Origin: CAZKAP01 sp964552195
GTDB lineage: Bacteria; Bacteroidota; Bacteroidia; Flavobacteriales; Flavobacteriaceae
Length of the DNA stretch: 64,000 bases
Direction: 5' to 3'
NCBI GenBank assembly: GCA_964552195.1
Contig: CAZKFM010000011.1
Location: forward strand, 38,195 to 102,194
The position numbers were made by a program, and so were the translations under genes. How positions within the stretch are numbered: position 1 is the first letter of the stretch; every line of letters starts with the position of its first letter. Under the pieces are notes generated by a model. The model saw only the letters and a program-made list of their open reading frames with translations. It searched no databases and was not told the origin of the DNA. Positions 25,713 to 34,558 of this stretch are shown here, piece by piece.

Positions 25713-26270
25713 TTAGAAGAGTAATGGAAACAAGAGATGCACCGTGGTCAGCCCTCCGATGAAGAATCCGATGACGGCGAGCAGGGAAGGAATCTGCAGG
25801 TCGCTCAGACCACTGATGGCATGCCCTGAGGTACAACCGCCGGCATAGCGGGCTCCGAAGCCCACAAAGAAACCACCCAGCACCAGGTAGGCCAGCATTT
25901 GTGGGTCGTTCAGGACTTCCATTCCGAACAACCGCTCAGGGAGGTAGGCCTCTCCGGCGCTGCTGAAACCGTAATCTTCCAGACGCTCAACGGTTTTGGG
26001 GTTGAGATCGACGGTACTGTCCGTACTGAGTACCTTCGCCCCCAGGTAACCGCCCAAGACGGCGCCCAGGGCCAGTAATAGATTCCAGGCCTGAGATTTC
26101 CAGTCGTAGTCGAAGAAGGATACCCTCTTTCCGGCACCCATGGCACTGCAGAGGGCCTTGAGATTACTCGACATACCAAACCTCTTTCCGCTAAAGAGCA
26201 GGAACAGCATGAAGGAGGCGATCAGAGGCCCGGATACATACCAGGGCCAGGGTTCCATTATCCAATCCAT
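25713..26270 (-). CDS. YeeE/YedE-family membrane protein, first half
   Basis: The ATG at 26270 gives 185 residues; a TTG two codons upstream is an alternative. Several membrane helices are seen, with the conserved GGCTSGHAISG motif (Cys between glycines) typical of the first YeeE repeat. Homologues move thiosulfate or handle sulfane sulfur. It pairs with the gene at 25293-25709 (3 bp gap). Unlike the sulfide genes further right, its upstream region lacks the GTNAC palindrome. Confidence 0.88.
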   Translation of the reverse strand: MDWIMEPWPWYVSGPLIASFMLFLLFSGKRFGMSSNLKALCSAMGAGKRVSFFDYDWKSQAWNLLLALGAVLGGYLGAKVLSTDSTVDLNPKTVERLEDYGFSSAGEAYLPERLFGMEVLNDPQMLAYLVLGGFFVGFGARYAGGCTSGHAISGLSDLQIPSLLAVIGFFIGGLTTVHLLFPLLF

Positions 26271-26291
26271 AGTCAACTTTTTTGCGAGTGC

Positions 26292-26314
26292 AAAAATACG
26301 GCATAATCCGCCGT
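26292..26314 (-). terminator. Weak terminator after the zinc protease gene
   Basis: ACGGC and GCCGT form a 5-bp stem with a 7-nt loop, followed by ATTTTTG on the minus strand. It lies within a larger imperfect hairpin (GTGCAAA with TTTGCAC at 26288-26320). It may separate the protease transcript from the YeeE pair. Confidence 0.4.
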
Positions 26315-26374
26315 TTGCACCAGAACAGAGTCGCTTGGAGCCAGACTACCTTACCCGGTTTAACCGGATCTTCA

Positions 26375-28801
26375 TTAATATCCGGGCATCAGGAATGGCA
26401 ACTCCCCACAGGCGCTTCCGATGGGGGAGCCATCCGGTATTCGGCTCGCATCGGATTGTCGGCTGTGTTTGGAGGGGTCCTTGAGGTATTTGGCGATCAG
26501 GTCGCTCATGTACTTTGCGCTATGGTCCTTTCGCTGCCTGTTCAGATCTTCCTGCCATGTACTAAGGACCCGAACGACTTGTTCCCGAACTTGCGGATAC
26601 ACCTGAGGATGAGCCCCCAGCTGCATCACATGGTCCAGTATGCGGTATCGGATTACCTTTCTCAGTGCACTTGGGTAAGTTCCGGATTCGGATTCGGTTC
26701 GGTTCCTATCGACCAATGCATCCAGGACGGTGCCGAGCCCGGGTTGGTTCGGGTTCTCGGCCTTTTGTTCGATAAGCCGGTTGGCCCGTTCGGGATGGAG
26801 CAGGTAGGACAGTGTGAAATCGCTGGCTGTCTCGGCTGCAGCCATAGGATCGAAAGCTATGCCCGTTTTGGATGGAAAGGATTCGCGGTCCCGGTCCGAT
26901 CCAAAAGTCCGGGGTCCGAACAACTTACGCTGCTTTTCGGGTATGGCCAGTACAGCCGGGTCCAGGGTTTCTAGCACCGCACTGAGTGCCTTGAGCTGAG
27001 TTTCCGGTTTCACCCGGGTTGTGCCGGGCTGACCGTCTCCCGTTAGGGTATATCGGTAATCCAGCCCTCCGATCAGTTTGGTTGCCGCCTCGGTCTGGTA
27101 GCGGTGGAAGAAATACAGGGGGACGAACACGTCCTCTAATTCACTGCTGCTGCGCCCGGATGGTACGTTGAATTCAGAAAACTGGGAAATGCCTTTTTCT
27201 CTGATATCGAGTACCCGCCCGAGCTCCAATGCTGCATTTTCTCCGTTATCCCAGAGGTGTGCGAAGGGGTGTGCACCCCCATTGGCACGGGCGTCCCTGT
27301 CGGAAATGAATCGCAAGCCCGAGTCCTGTGCCGCCTTAAGAATGCCCTGCAGCGCCTTGCTTTCGTCGGTTCCTTCAGGGAAATCGCTATAGGCATAGGC
27401 CACCGTTACCTTGTCCCATTCGCCTATACCGGTGTCGTAGGCTTCAGAAAGGTCGATCTCGCCATCTTTCAGACGGACCAGAGGGTGGGGGTAATCCATC
27501 ACAGAGGAACGACCGACTGTACTCGCCGCAAAGTTGTGTGTAAACCCGAGCGTGTGCCCGATCTCATGGGCTGAAAGCTGTCGGATCCGGGCCAGGGCCA
27601 TTTCCAGCATAGGAGTGTGGCTATCGTTGCCATTGGCATACGGTCGGTTCATGAGCGCCTGCGCGATCATGAAATCCTGACGGATACGCAGGCTGCCCAG
27701 GCTCACATGTCCTTTGATGATTTCTCCCGTTCGCGGATCAGTCACAGACATGCCATAGCTCCAGCCCCGGGTCGATCGGTGTACCCATTGTATAACATTA
27801 AACCGCACATCCAGGGGATCGGCGTCGTCGGGAAGGATTTTCAGTTGGAAGGCATCTTTGTACCCTATGGCTTCGAAGGCCTGGTTCCACCACCGGCCTC
27901 CTTCCAACAGGGCAGATCGTACGGGTTCGGGCGTACCATTATCGAGATAGTAGACGATCGGTTCCACAGCCTCGCTAACTGCGGCATTGGTATCTTTTTT
28001 TTGCAGGCGGTGCCGGCGAATGAAGCGCTTGAGCATGGGTTCTTCTACCGGTGCGGCATAGTCGTAGTAATCGAACGGATAGCTGCCGCTGCGGGGGTCG
28101 AATATCCGGGGCTCGTAATCGCTGTCGGGAAGCTGTATAAAAGAATGGTGCTGGTGCACGCTAACGGCATCAGCACTCGGCGTTACCGAACGGATTTCGC
28201 CTCCAGCTGGCTGTCCCTTAAAGGTCAGGAGAACGTCAAATTCGCTATTCATCGGGAAGGAGCGAGTCCTTCCCAGGGATAAAGCGCTGCGCGTTTTGTC
28301 CAGGCTGTAGCTTCCTTGTTTGCTCTGCTTGAGGCGAAGACTCACACCGTGGGTATCCTGCATCAGAAAGGGGGTCAGGTCGATCAGATGGGTCGAGTCG
28401 GCACTCTCCTTTATGGGGAAGCCGAAAAGTACGGACTTGGCGAACGCTTGATCCACAGAGGCCTTTTCCAGGGCGTTTTCCGTGTAAGCCCGATAGGTCA
28501 GGTTGGGCTGAATAAGGAGTAGTTTGTTGCCGGCCTTGCGAAAGTACACGACCCGGGTATTACCCAGCTGACCGCGATCCAGGCCGATGTCGTTGCTGCC
28601 GACACCCTGGCTCAGGGAGTTAACATAAAGGAATTCCTCCTCCAGTCGATCCACCTCAAGGAGTATTTGGTCCTTGGTCTCGTCGTAATAGAAATCGAAG
28701 TAACCTTCGTATTTCTGCATACTTTCAGTGGACTTGAATTCCTGTGCGTAAACGCAGAGTGTACTGAAAGCGGCAGTCAGCAATAAAGTAATGATTCGCA
28801 T
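26375..28801 (-). CDS. Secreted zinc metalloprotease of the DUF4953/DUF5117 type
   Basis: The ATG at 28801 gives 808 residues with a signal peptide (MRIITLLLTAAFSTLCVYAQ). The zincin motif HEIGHTLGFTH (His412, Glu413, His416, His422) marks a metzincin-like metalloprotease. The flanking regions match the large family found in Bacteroidota and others (DUF5117 before, DUF4953 around the zinc site), ending in the typical DGSPIG motif. It acts in the periplasm or outside. No link to the sulfur genes on both sides is evident. GGGCAA and TTGCCC can pair in its leader (28805-28827), next to the start codon. Confidence 0.9.
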   Translation of the reverse strand: MRIITLLLTAAFSTLCVYAQEFKSTESMQKYEGYFDFYYDETKDQILLEVDRLEEEFLYVNSLSQGVGSNDIGLDRGQLGNTRVVYFRKAGNKLLLIQPNLTYRAYTENALEKASVDQAFAKSVLFGFPIKESADSTHLIDLTPFLMQDTHGVSLRLKQSKQGSYSLDKTRSALSLGRTRSFPMNSEFDVLLTFKGQPAGGEIRSVTPSADAVSVHQHHSFIQLPDSDYEPRIFDPRSGSYPFDYYDYAAPVEEPMLKRFIRRHRLQKKDTNAAVSEAVEPIVYYLDNGTPEPVRSALLEGGRWWNQAFEAIGYKDAFQLKILPDDADPLDVRFNVIQWVHRSTRGWSYGMSVTDPRTGEIIKGHVSLGSLRIRQDFMIAQALMNRPYANGNDSHTPMLEMALARIRQLSAHEIGHTLGFTHNFAASTVGRSSVMDYPHPLVRLKDGEIDLSEAYDTGIGEWDKVTVAYAYSDFPEGTDESKALQGILKAAQDSGLRFISDRDARANGGAHPFAHLWDNGENAALELGRVLDIREKGISQFSEFNVPSGRSSSELEDVFVPLYFFHRYQTEAATKLIGGLDYRYTLTGDGQPGTTRVKPETQLKALSAVLETLDPAVLAIPEKQRKLFGPRTFGSDRDRESFPSKTGIAFDPMAAAETASDFTLSYLLHPERANRLIEQKAENPNQPGLGTVLDALVDRNRTESESGTYPSALRKVIRYRILDHVMQLGAHPQVYPQVREQVVRVLSTWQEDLNRQRKDHSAKYMSDLIAKYLKDPSKHSRQSDASRIPDGSPIGSACGELPFLMPGY

Positions 28802-28876
28802 AACGGGCAAGGAAAAAGAGTTTGCCCTAAGGTAGCAAAAGAATGTACCGGACGGTAGTTGCCCCTACTTTATGGC

Positions 28877-29362
28877 CTACTTACCGACTAATTTGCGCGG
28901 GAGAAGCCGGGGAAGGAATTTTCCCGTACGTTTCTGGTAGTCGATGTATTCGCTGAATTTTTCCGATAGTAATCGTTCCTCATAGGCACTCTTGATCTGA
29001 AAGAAAAATCCGAGTACAATGGTAATGGCGAGTTTGTAGAAGGAGGCCGATGCGAGGGAATACGCCAAAAATACCAAAAGGATACCGGTATATATGGGGT
29101 GGCGGATATACTGGAAAGCCCCCGTTGTAGTGAGCACGGCCTCTGAACGCGGACTTGGAAAAGGTGACATGAACTCCCTTAGCTGCCAGACCGCGGACAG
29201 ACTCAGGATAAATCCCACCGTGATAAATCCGGATGCTGTAGTCCAGCCTACATGCAGTTCAGCGGGCCAAATCCCCAGAGAGTCGTTGATCTGTATGGGG
29301 AGCACAAAAGCTAGCATGAGCACTAGCTGTACAGCCACCAGTATGACATCCTTGGTTTTCAC
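28877..29362 (-). CDS. Isoprenylcysteine carboxyl methyltransferase-like membrane protein
   Basis: The 161-residue protein has about four membrane helices and the motif YIRHPIYTGILL, the SAM-binding RHP-x-Y-x-G core of the ICMT/PEMT/NnrU-like family. Members methylate small thiols, lipids or prenyl-cysteine at membranes. Bacterial roles are mostly unknown. It lies downstream of the sqr gene but after that gene's terminator, so it may have its own promoter. Confidence 0.82.
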   Translation of the reverse strand: MKTKDVILVAVQLVLMLAFVLPIQINDSLGIWPAELHVGWTTASGFITVGFILSLSAVWQLREFMSPFPSPRSEAVLTTTGAFQYIRHPIYTGILLVFLAYSLASASFYKLAITIVLGFFFQIKSAYEERLLSEKFSEYIDYQKRTGKFLPRLLPRKLVGK

Positions 29363-29383
29363 ATCATAAAGATAAAAAACCCT

Positions 29384-29410
29384 GAAGCAGAGCGTTTCTC
29401 ACTTCAGGGT
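29384..29410 (-). terminator. Terminator of sqr
   Basis: ACCCTGAAG and CTTCAGGGT form a 9-bp perfect stem with a 12-nt loop, and six T follow on the minus strand. It lies about 80 bases past the sqr stop. Confidence 0.75.
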
Positions 29411-29491
29411 CGCCTGAGTTAGGGTTGAGGGCCTTGAATTCATTTACCAGTCCCCGGCAGCGTTTCGCGCTGCTTCAAGGCAAAGACCCGA

Positions 29492-30760
29492 TTAAACGTT
29501 TTTGCCCTTCATCATTTTATTCCAGTAAAGATAGGGCAGACCGTATTTTTTGAGCATCCAGAGGCGCCAGTGCTCCTTGGCGCTGTCGAAGACCAGCATT
29601 TGCTTCAGCTTGGGGTCCGGAATAAAATTTCCATCGTAATCGAATTCGGCCAGAGTCATCTTCCCATAACCGGTGACCAGAGGACAGGAAGAATATCCAT
29701 TATAGGAATAGTTGTCCACTACCTTTTCTTCCGTTAGTAGTATAAGGTTCTCTACGAGCACGGGAACCTGCTTGCGTATGGCCGCTCCGGTCTTGGCCGT
29801 TGGCAGGGCAGCGACATCTCCAAGACCAAAGATATTGGCGTATTTCTTGTGCTGTAGGGAGTGCTTGTCGACGTCCAGCCATCCGGCCTCGTTGGCCAGT
29901 ACCGATTCTCTCACGAATTTAGGAGCCGCCTGTGGCGGGGCCAGGTGCAGGAAGTCGAAGGGTACATGTATGTCAACGTCCCCGTACATCTTCTCACCCA
30001 GCGGACTGTCTTCGTTGATAATACAGCGGTTTTCCTCAGGTGCCGTGTGGCTGAAGTGGACGATGCGTTCTTCGATATCAATGGATCGGGGCGCATAGAA
30101 GGGTTTGAAGTGTATGCCGTAGCGATCGATCACATGGGTGAGGGTCTCCCGTATTTCCTTAACTCCGAAGACCACGGATCCCGGGGTGGCGAAGATGACG
30201 TTGACCTTGTCGCTCATGCCCTTCCTGCAGAAGTAATCGGCTGCCAGATAGGCAATCTTCTGGGGTGCTCCCCCGCATTTAATGGGGGTTGTGGGTTGGG
30301 TAAAGAGGATGTTCCCTCCTTTGACCTTTTGCAGTTGCTCCCAGGTATACTGTGGGTCCGTATAGTTGCTGCAGGCTATACCCTGTTCCAGGGCCTCTGG
30401 AAGTCCCTCGATCAGGGAGGGCTCCATGACGAGTCCCGTGGCCACAACCAGGAAATCGTAGGTAAGCGGACCATTACTTTCGGTAGTTACGGTATTCTCC
30501 TCCGGGTTGAATCCCGTGGCATAGTCCCGTATCCAGGTGACTCCTTTGGGCATGACTTCGGCCATGGGCCTGGCCGTTTTTTCGAATTTGTAGGCGCCTG
30601 CACCAACCAGGGTCCAGGCCGGTTGGTAGTAATGGGTATCCGCAGGTTCGACTACGGCAATATCGAATTGGGAATTCTTCTTCAGCAACTGGGTGGCGGT
30701 CATGATCCCCCCCGTGCCCCCACCGATGATGAGGACCTGATAGTGTGACTTCATGATCAT
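29492..30760 (-). CDS. sqr: Sulfide:quinone oxidoreductase
   Basis: The 422-residue flavoprotein starts with the dinucleotide-binding motif IIGGGTGGI (12-19). The pattern HYYQPAWTLVGAG and the Cys residues 162 (IKCGGAPQK) and 359 (SSCPLVTGYGK) match the mitochondrial-type SQOR group, where these two Cys form the trisulfide active site. Cys130 is also present. The C-terminal amphipathic part (LWMLKKYGLPYLYWNKMMKG) should dip into the membrane for quinone reduction. It oxidises H2S and passes sulfane sulfur to a thiol acceptor. A Crp-type operator and promoter lie directly upstream. Met3 is an alternative start. Confidence 0.93.
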   Translation of the reverse strand: MIMKSHYQVLIIGGGTGGIMTATQLLKKNSQFDIAVVEPADTHYYQPAWTLVGAGAYKFEKTARPMAEVMPKGVTWIRDYATGFNPEENTVTTESNGPLTYDFLVVATGLVMEPSLIEGLPEALEQGIACSNYTDPQYTWEQLQKVKGGNILFTQPTTPIKCGGAPQKIAYLAADYFCRKGMSDKVNVIFATPGSVVFGVKEIRETLTHVIDRYGIHFKPFYAPRSIDIEERIVHFSHTAPEENRCIINEDSPLGEKMYGDVDIHVPFDFLHLAPPQAAPKFVRESVLANEAGWLDVDKHSLQHKKYANIFGLGDVAALPTAKTGAAIRKQVPVLVENLILLTEEKVVDNYSYNGYSSCPLVTGYGKMTLAEFDYDGNFIPDPKLKQMLVFDSAKEHWRLWMLKKYGLPYLYWNKMMKGKNV

Positions 30761-30779
30761 CTATTGATTAGGATATTTT

Positions 30780-30824
30780 TAAATATATGGCGTTTCCGAA
30801 GTGAACTGTGTAACTAAGGTCACA
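30780..30824 (-). promoter_or_regulatory. Promoter and Crp/Fnr-type operator of sqr
   Basis: On the minus strand tGTGACcttaGTTACa (30809-30824) is a Crp-like palindrome. After exactly 21 nt comes the -7 box TATATTTA (30780-30787), giving a start near 30773 and a short leader to the ATG at 30760. The palindrome centre is about 40 bp before the start of transcription, the position used by class II Crp/Fnr activators. The same layout is seen at 32733-32777 and 35321-35365. Confidence 0.7.
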
Positions 30825-30869
30825 GAGGGCTTGAGTAGTCTCATGCGTCGGGATTATGATGTACCAACG

Positions 30870-30906
30870 AAAAAAGCCCCGCAACGAGTTCGATCGCTGC
30901 GGGGCT
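30870..30906 (-). terminator. Terminator of the dioxygenase-rhodanese operon
   Basis: AGCCCCGCA and TGCGGGGCT form a 9-bp perfect stem; six T follow on the minus strand. It lies 24 bases past the rhodanese stop and upstream of the sqr promoter, so sqr is transcribed separately. Confidence 0.85.
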
Positions 30907-30930
30907 CACTTTCATAAGGTATAAAGTGCC

Positions 30931-31290
30931 TTAGCTCCAGGCCATGTACCCGCCTTTAAGATCGTAGACTTCACTGAAACCCATTTTCAGTATTCGCTTG
31001 GAAGCATTCCGGCTTCGCTGCCCGGATCGGCAATAGACGAAGACCGGGGCCTCCTTTTCCATGCCTCCTACTTGCTGATCGAAGGCTGCGGGGTTCATGA
31101 CGTCTATGTTTTTTGCCCCCCTGATGTGTCCTGCCTGAAATTCCCTGGCCGTCCGCACATCGATGAGACTCAGCGGCTTCTGGGCCTTCATTCGGGCTTT
31201 GAATTCGTCGGCGTTCAATACCGTATGTGTTCCTTTGGCGGTGCCGGAACCCGAGTTCCCCCCGCCGAAAAATTTAGATAAAAATGACAT
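30931..31290 (-). CDS. Single-domain rhodanese
   Basis: The 119-residue protein has a short glycine-rich N-terminal tail and one rhodanese domain (about 22-119): LSLIDVRTAREFQAGHIRGA, then the active-site loop YCRSGQRS with Cys87. It has no signal peptide. Rhodaneses carry sulfane sulfur as a Cys persulfide. The gene lies 12 bp after the dioxygenase fusion and is co-transcribed with it, so it likely takes sulfur from, or hands it to, that enzyme. Confidence 0.92.
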   Translation of the reverse strand: MSFLSKFFGGGNSGSGTAKGTHTVLNADEFKARMKAQKPLSLIDVRTAREFQAGHIRGAKNIDVMNPAAFDQQVGGMEKEAPVFVYCRSGQRSRNASKRILKMGFSEVYDLKGGYMAWS

Positions 31291-31302
31291 AAGATATTGG
31301 TG

Positions 31303-32712
31303 TTATCCCTCGGTAGGGCATTTAAAATCACTGGTTTTGATACCCGCTTCGCGTATTCCTTTCATTCCCAGACTCACATCGATCAGGTTGTGGATGCCCC
31401 GGCTCTTCAGAATGGAGATGGCAATCATGCTTCGGTAGCCACCGGCGCAGTGCACATAGGCCGTGTCGGCATCCGGGAATTTGCCCAGGTAATCATTCAG
31501 ATAGTCCAGAGGCGTATTGTGTGATCCGGGGATATGCTCGGCAGAATGCTCGGTTTCCTTGCGTACGTCGTATATGGGCAGTTCGTTTTCGGCCATCTGT
31601 TCCTTCAGCTCATCGGCGGTAATGGTGGTGACCGTATCATAGTCTTTGGAAGCGGCCTTCCAGGCTTCAAATCCTCCTTTGAGATATCCGATGGTCTGGT
31701 CAAAACCGACCCGGGAGAGTCGGGTGATGGACTCCTGCTCTCGGCCTTCCTCAACGACCAGCAGTATGGGTTGCTTGACGTCTGTGATCAGGGCTCCCAC
31801 CCAAGGGGCGAAACTGCCGTCGATTCCTATAAAAATGGAACGGGGGATGTGTCCCTTGGCAAATTCGTCCTGATGGCGAACGTCCAGTACTATGGCCCCT
31901 GTTTCATTGGCGGCCTTTTCGAAAGTATCCGGGTCCATGGTCACGCTTCCCCTCTCGATCACGTCGCCGATATCATCGTACCCTTCTTTGTTCATCTTAA
32001 CGTTCATGGGGAAGTACTGGGGGGGAGGCAGTAGGCCATCGGTCACTTCTTTTATGAATTCCTCACGCGACATGTCGGCACGCAGGGCGTAATTCATCTT
32101 CTTCTGATTACCGAGGGTATCCACGGTCTCCTTCATCATATTTTTTCCACAGGCCGAACCGGCTCCATGGGCGGGATAGACGATTACCTCGTCTGCCAGG
32201 GGCATGATTTTCTCACGCAGGCTGTCGAACAACAGTCCGGCCAGCTCCTCCTGTGTCATGCTCGCAGCTTTCTGTGCGAGATCTGGCCGTCCGACATCTC
32301 CTAAAAACAGGGTGTCTCCACTGAAAATGGCGTGGTCTTTGCCGTCCTCGTCACGGAGCAGGTAGGTGGTGCTTTCAATGGTATGCCCTGGGGTATGCAG
32401 CGCTACTATGGTAATGTTTCCCAGCTTGAATTCCTGCCCGTCCGTGGCTATGATGGCCTCGAAATTTGGATTGGCAGTGGGACCGTAAACGATGGGAGCA
32501 CCTGTGGACTTTGCCAGTGTCAGGTGACCGGAAACGAAATCGGCATGGAAGTGGGTCTCGAAGACATATTTGATCTGGGCCTTATCGGACACCGCACGGT
32601 CGATGTAGGGCTGTACTTCCCTGAGGGGGTCTATGATGGCGACTTCGCCCTGGCTTTCGATGTAATAGGCTCCCTGGGCCAGGCAACCGGTGTAAATCTG
32701 TTCAATTTTCAT
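31303..32712 (-). CDS. Persulfide dioxygenase-rhodanese fusion (MBL fold + two rhodanese domains, CstB/PDO-like)
   Basis: The 469-residue protein has an N-terminal metallo-beta-lactamase fold with the iron site HFHADFVSGH (His54, His56, Asp58), the second ligand set HTPGHT and FSGDTLFLGDVGRPDL. It ends with two rhodanese domains. The middle one (about 265-355) lacks an active-site Cys, having VVEEGREQES where the loop should be. The last one has VHCAGGYRS with Cys422. This layout is that of CstB and related enzymes that oxidise persulfide to sulfite and then form thiosulfate. It acts right after sulfide:quinone oxidoreductase in the pathway. Confidence 0.92.
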   Translation of the reverse strand: MKIEQIYTGCLAQGAYYIESQGEVAIIDPLREVQPYIDRAVSDKAQIKYVFETHFHADFVSGHLTLAKSTGAPIVYGPTANPNFEAIIATDGQEFKLGNITIVALHTPGHTIESTTYLLRDEDGKDHAIFSGDTLFLGDVGRPDLAQKAASMTQEELAGLLFDSLREKIMPLADEVIVYPAHGAGSACGKNMMKETVDTLGNQKKMNYALRADMSREEFIKEVTDGLLPPPQYFPMNVKMNKEGYDDIGDVIERGSVTMDPDTFEKAANETGAIVLDVRHQDEFAKGHIPRSIFIGIDGSFAPWVGALITDVKQPILLVVEEGREQESITRLSRVGFDQTIGYLKGGFEAWKAASKDYDTVTTITADELKEQMAENELPIYDVRKETEHSAEHIPGSHNTPLDYLNDYLGKFPDADTAYVHCAGGYRSMIAISILKSRGIHNLIDVSLGMKGIREAGIKTSDFKCPTEG

Positions 32713-32732
32713 GGTAGAATCATTAAGCAGTG

Positions 32733-32777
32733 TAAAAGTAAGGGCTGACGGGGAGCTTTAGGGTGACCGCGGTTACA
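32733..32777 (-). promoter_or_regulatory. Promoter and Crp/Fnr-type operator of the dioxygenase-rhodanese operon
   Basis: On the minus strand tGTAACcgcgGTCACc (32762-32777) is followed after exactly 21 nt by TACTTTTA (32733-32740). The predicted transcript start is near 32726, 14 nt before the ATG at 32712. Operator type and spacing are identical to those before sqr and crp. Confidence 0.7.
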
Positions 32778-32828
32778 TAAGCAGACCAAATATCTAAAGT
32801 TCCGATTATCTGTGGTTTAACTGAATAA

Positions 32829-34556
32829 CTACTTACTCTTCGTCTGTAGGCTTACCTTCTCCTGTATGTCGGTTCGCTCCGTCTGAAGCACGGCATGGGA
32901 GTACGCCTCGCGAATGTTGGGATAAACGTGCTTTCGGCCGATGTCCTCGATGAGTCCGCTGGAATGCAGTATGTCCCTGACGGGGCCTATGGGATTGGCC
33001 AGTAAGAAGAGTATGCCTTTCTCCTTCAGTTCCCGGATGAGCTGCCGCAGCATGAATACCCCGCTGCTATCCAGGTAATTGATTGCCTCGGCATTCAGAA
33101 TAATCGTCTTGAGCGTGGTAGGGTAGTTATCTACCAGAGCCAGTATTTCTTTCTTGAAGTAGTCTTTATTTCCGAAATAGATTTGCGCATCAAAACGGAA
33201 GGCCAAGATCCCGTCATGAGTCTCCACATCTTCGGCAAAGCGATCCACGTTCCTGAAGTATTCCGTACCCCGAATCTTCCCCAGTACTGCGATATGGGGC
33301 TGAGAAGTACGATAGACCAGCAACAAGAGGGACACGAGTATGCCCAGTAAAATGCCTTCGGTTATGCCCACAAACAGGGTTATAGCGAAAGTAAACAGCA
33401 ACAGCAGAAATTCGTCCTTGCGATTCTGGTATAACTGCCTCGGATAGGACAGGTCGATCAGCCCCGAAACCGCAACCATAATGATGGCGGCCAGGACAGC
33501 GTTGGGCAGGTAATGGAATAACGGGGTCAGAAATAGCAGGGTGGCGGCTACCACCCCTGCACTGACCAGTAGGGCAAGGGGAGTTCGTGCTCCTGCCTGA
33601 TCGTTTACGGCCGTACGTGAAAAACCACCAGTGGTGGGATAGGACTGGAATAGCGAACCCAGCATATTGGATATGCCGAGAGCAACCAGTTCCTGATTGG
33701 GTCGCACGTGATTCGTCCCGTACTTTTCTTCCATCGCTTTGGCGACCGAGATGGCCTCCATAAAAGCCACCAAAGCCAAGGTAATGGCGATGGGAACCAA
33801 TTCGGAGAATCGTTCCCAGCCCTCCACTATCGGACTGAAGGAGGGAAGGCCGTCGGGGACTTCCCCGACTATGGCCACTCCCAGGTCCGAACCATCCATG
33901 GAGTATACCAATACGGTGCCCAGGACTACGGCGATCAGTGATCCCGGAATACTTCTATTCCAGGATCTCAACGCCTTGATCAGGGCGATGGCCCCTATGC
34001 CAATGCCGAGGGTCAGCAGATGGGTCGATCCCAGGGTATCGAGTGCATTGAAGAGCAAGACATGTACCTTATTACTGCGGGCTATTTCCGTGCCCAGCAG
34101 GTGTTTGAGTTGGCTTAGGCCTATGATTACGGCGGCGGCAGAGGTAAAGCCGCTGATCACAGGGCGCGAGAGGAAATTAACCAGGAACCCCATTCGCAGT
34201 ACGCCGAGTAGAAACTGGAATCCACCCATGATCAGCGAAAGGAATACGGCCATTTGTATATACTCGGTCAGTCCACTTAGGGAAAGGGCGCCGAGCCCCG
34301 AGGCGACCAGCAGGGAGTCCATGGCCACGGGACCCACGGCCAGTTGTCTGGAGGTGCCAGTAAATGCATAAATCACCTGTGGGATGAGTGCGGCGTAAAG
34401 ACCAAATACGGGAGGAAGCCCTGCGATCATGGCATAGGCCATGCCCTGGGGGATGAGCATAATGCCCACCGTGATGCCTGCCATCAGGTCTCCGGACAGG
34501 TACTCCCTCTTGTAGGAGGGCATCCAATTTGGGATAGGGAGCAACCGGCGCATCAT
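32829..34556 (-). CDS. SulP-family anion permease with STAS domain
   Basis: The 575-residue protein has the SulP layout: about 11-14 membrane helices starting with the signature LSGDLMAGITVGIMLIPQGMA region, the conserved SRTAVNDQAGARTPL loop, and a C-terminal STAS domain (about 435-555) with ILNAEAINYLDSSGV. SulP proteins move sulfate, bicarbonate or other anions. In this setting it may exchange sulfate, sulfite or thiosulfate produced by sulfide oxidation. It starts 2 bp after the Crp/Fnr gene and is thus co-transcribed with it. Confidence 0.92.
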   Translation of the reverse strand: MMRRLLPIPNWMPSYKREYLSGDLMAGITVGIMLIPQGMAYAMIAGLPPVFGLYAALIPQVIYAFTGTSRQLAVGPVAMDSLLVASGLGALSLSGLTEYIQMAVFLSLIMGGFQFLLGVLRMGFLVNFLSRPVISGFTSAAAVIIGLSQLKHLLGTEIARSNKVHVLLFNALDTLGSTHLLTLGIGIGAIALIKALRSWNRSIPGSLIAVVLGTVLVYSMDGSDLGVAIVGEVPDGLPSFSPIVEGWERFSELVPIAITLALVAFMEAISVAKAMEEKYGTNHVRPNQELVALGISNMLGSLFQSYPTTGGFSRTAVNDQAGARTPLALLVSAGVVAATLLFLTPLFHYLPNAVLAAIIMVAVSGLIDLSYPRQLYQNRKDEFLLLLFTFAITLFVGITEGILLGILVSLLLLVYRTSQPHIAVLGKIRGTEYFRNVDRFAEDVETHDGILAFRFDAQIYFGNKDYFKKEILALVDNYPTTLKTIILNAEAINYLDSSGVFMLRQLIRELKEKGILFLLANPIGPVRDILHSSGLIEDIGRKHVYPNIREAYSHAVLQTERTDIQEKVSLQTKSK

Positions 34557-34558
34557 TT

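Noticed and set aside
29861..30748. Open frame on the + strand (295 codons)
   Set aside because: Antisense to sqr, which has clear flavin and active-site Cys motifs.
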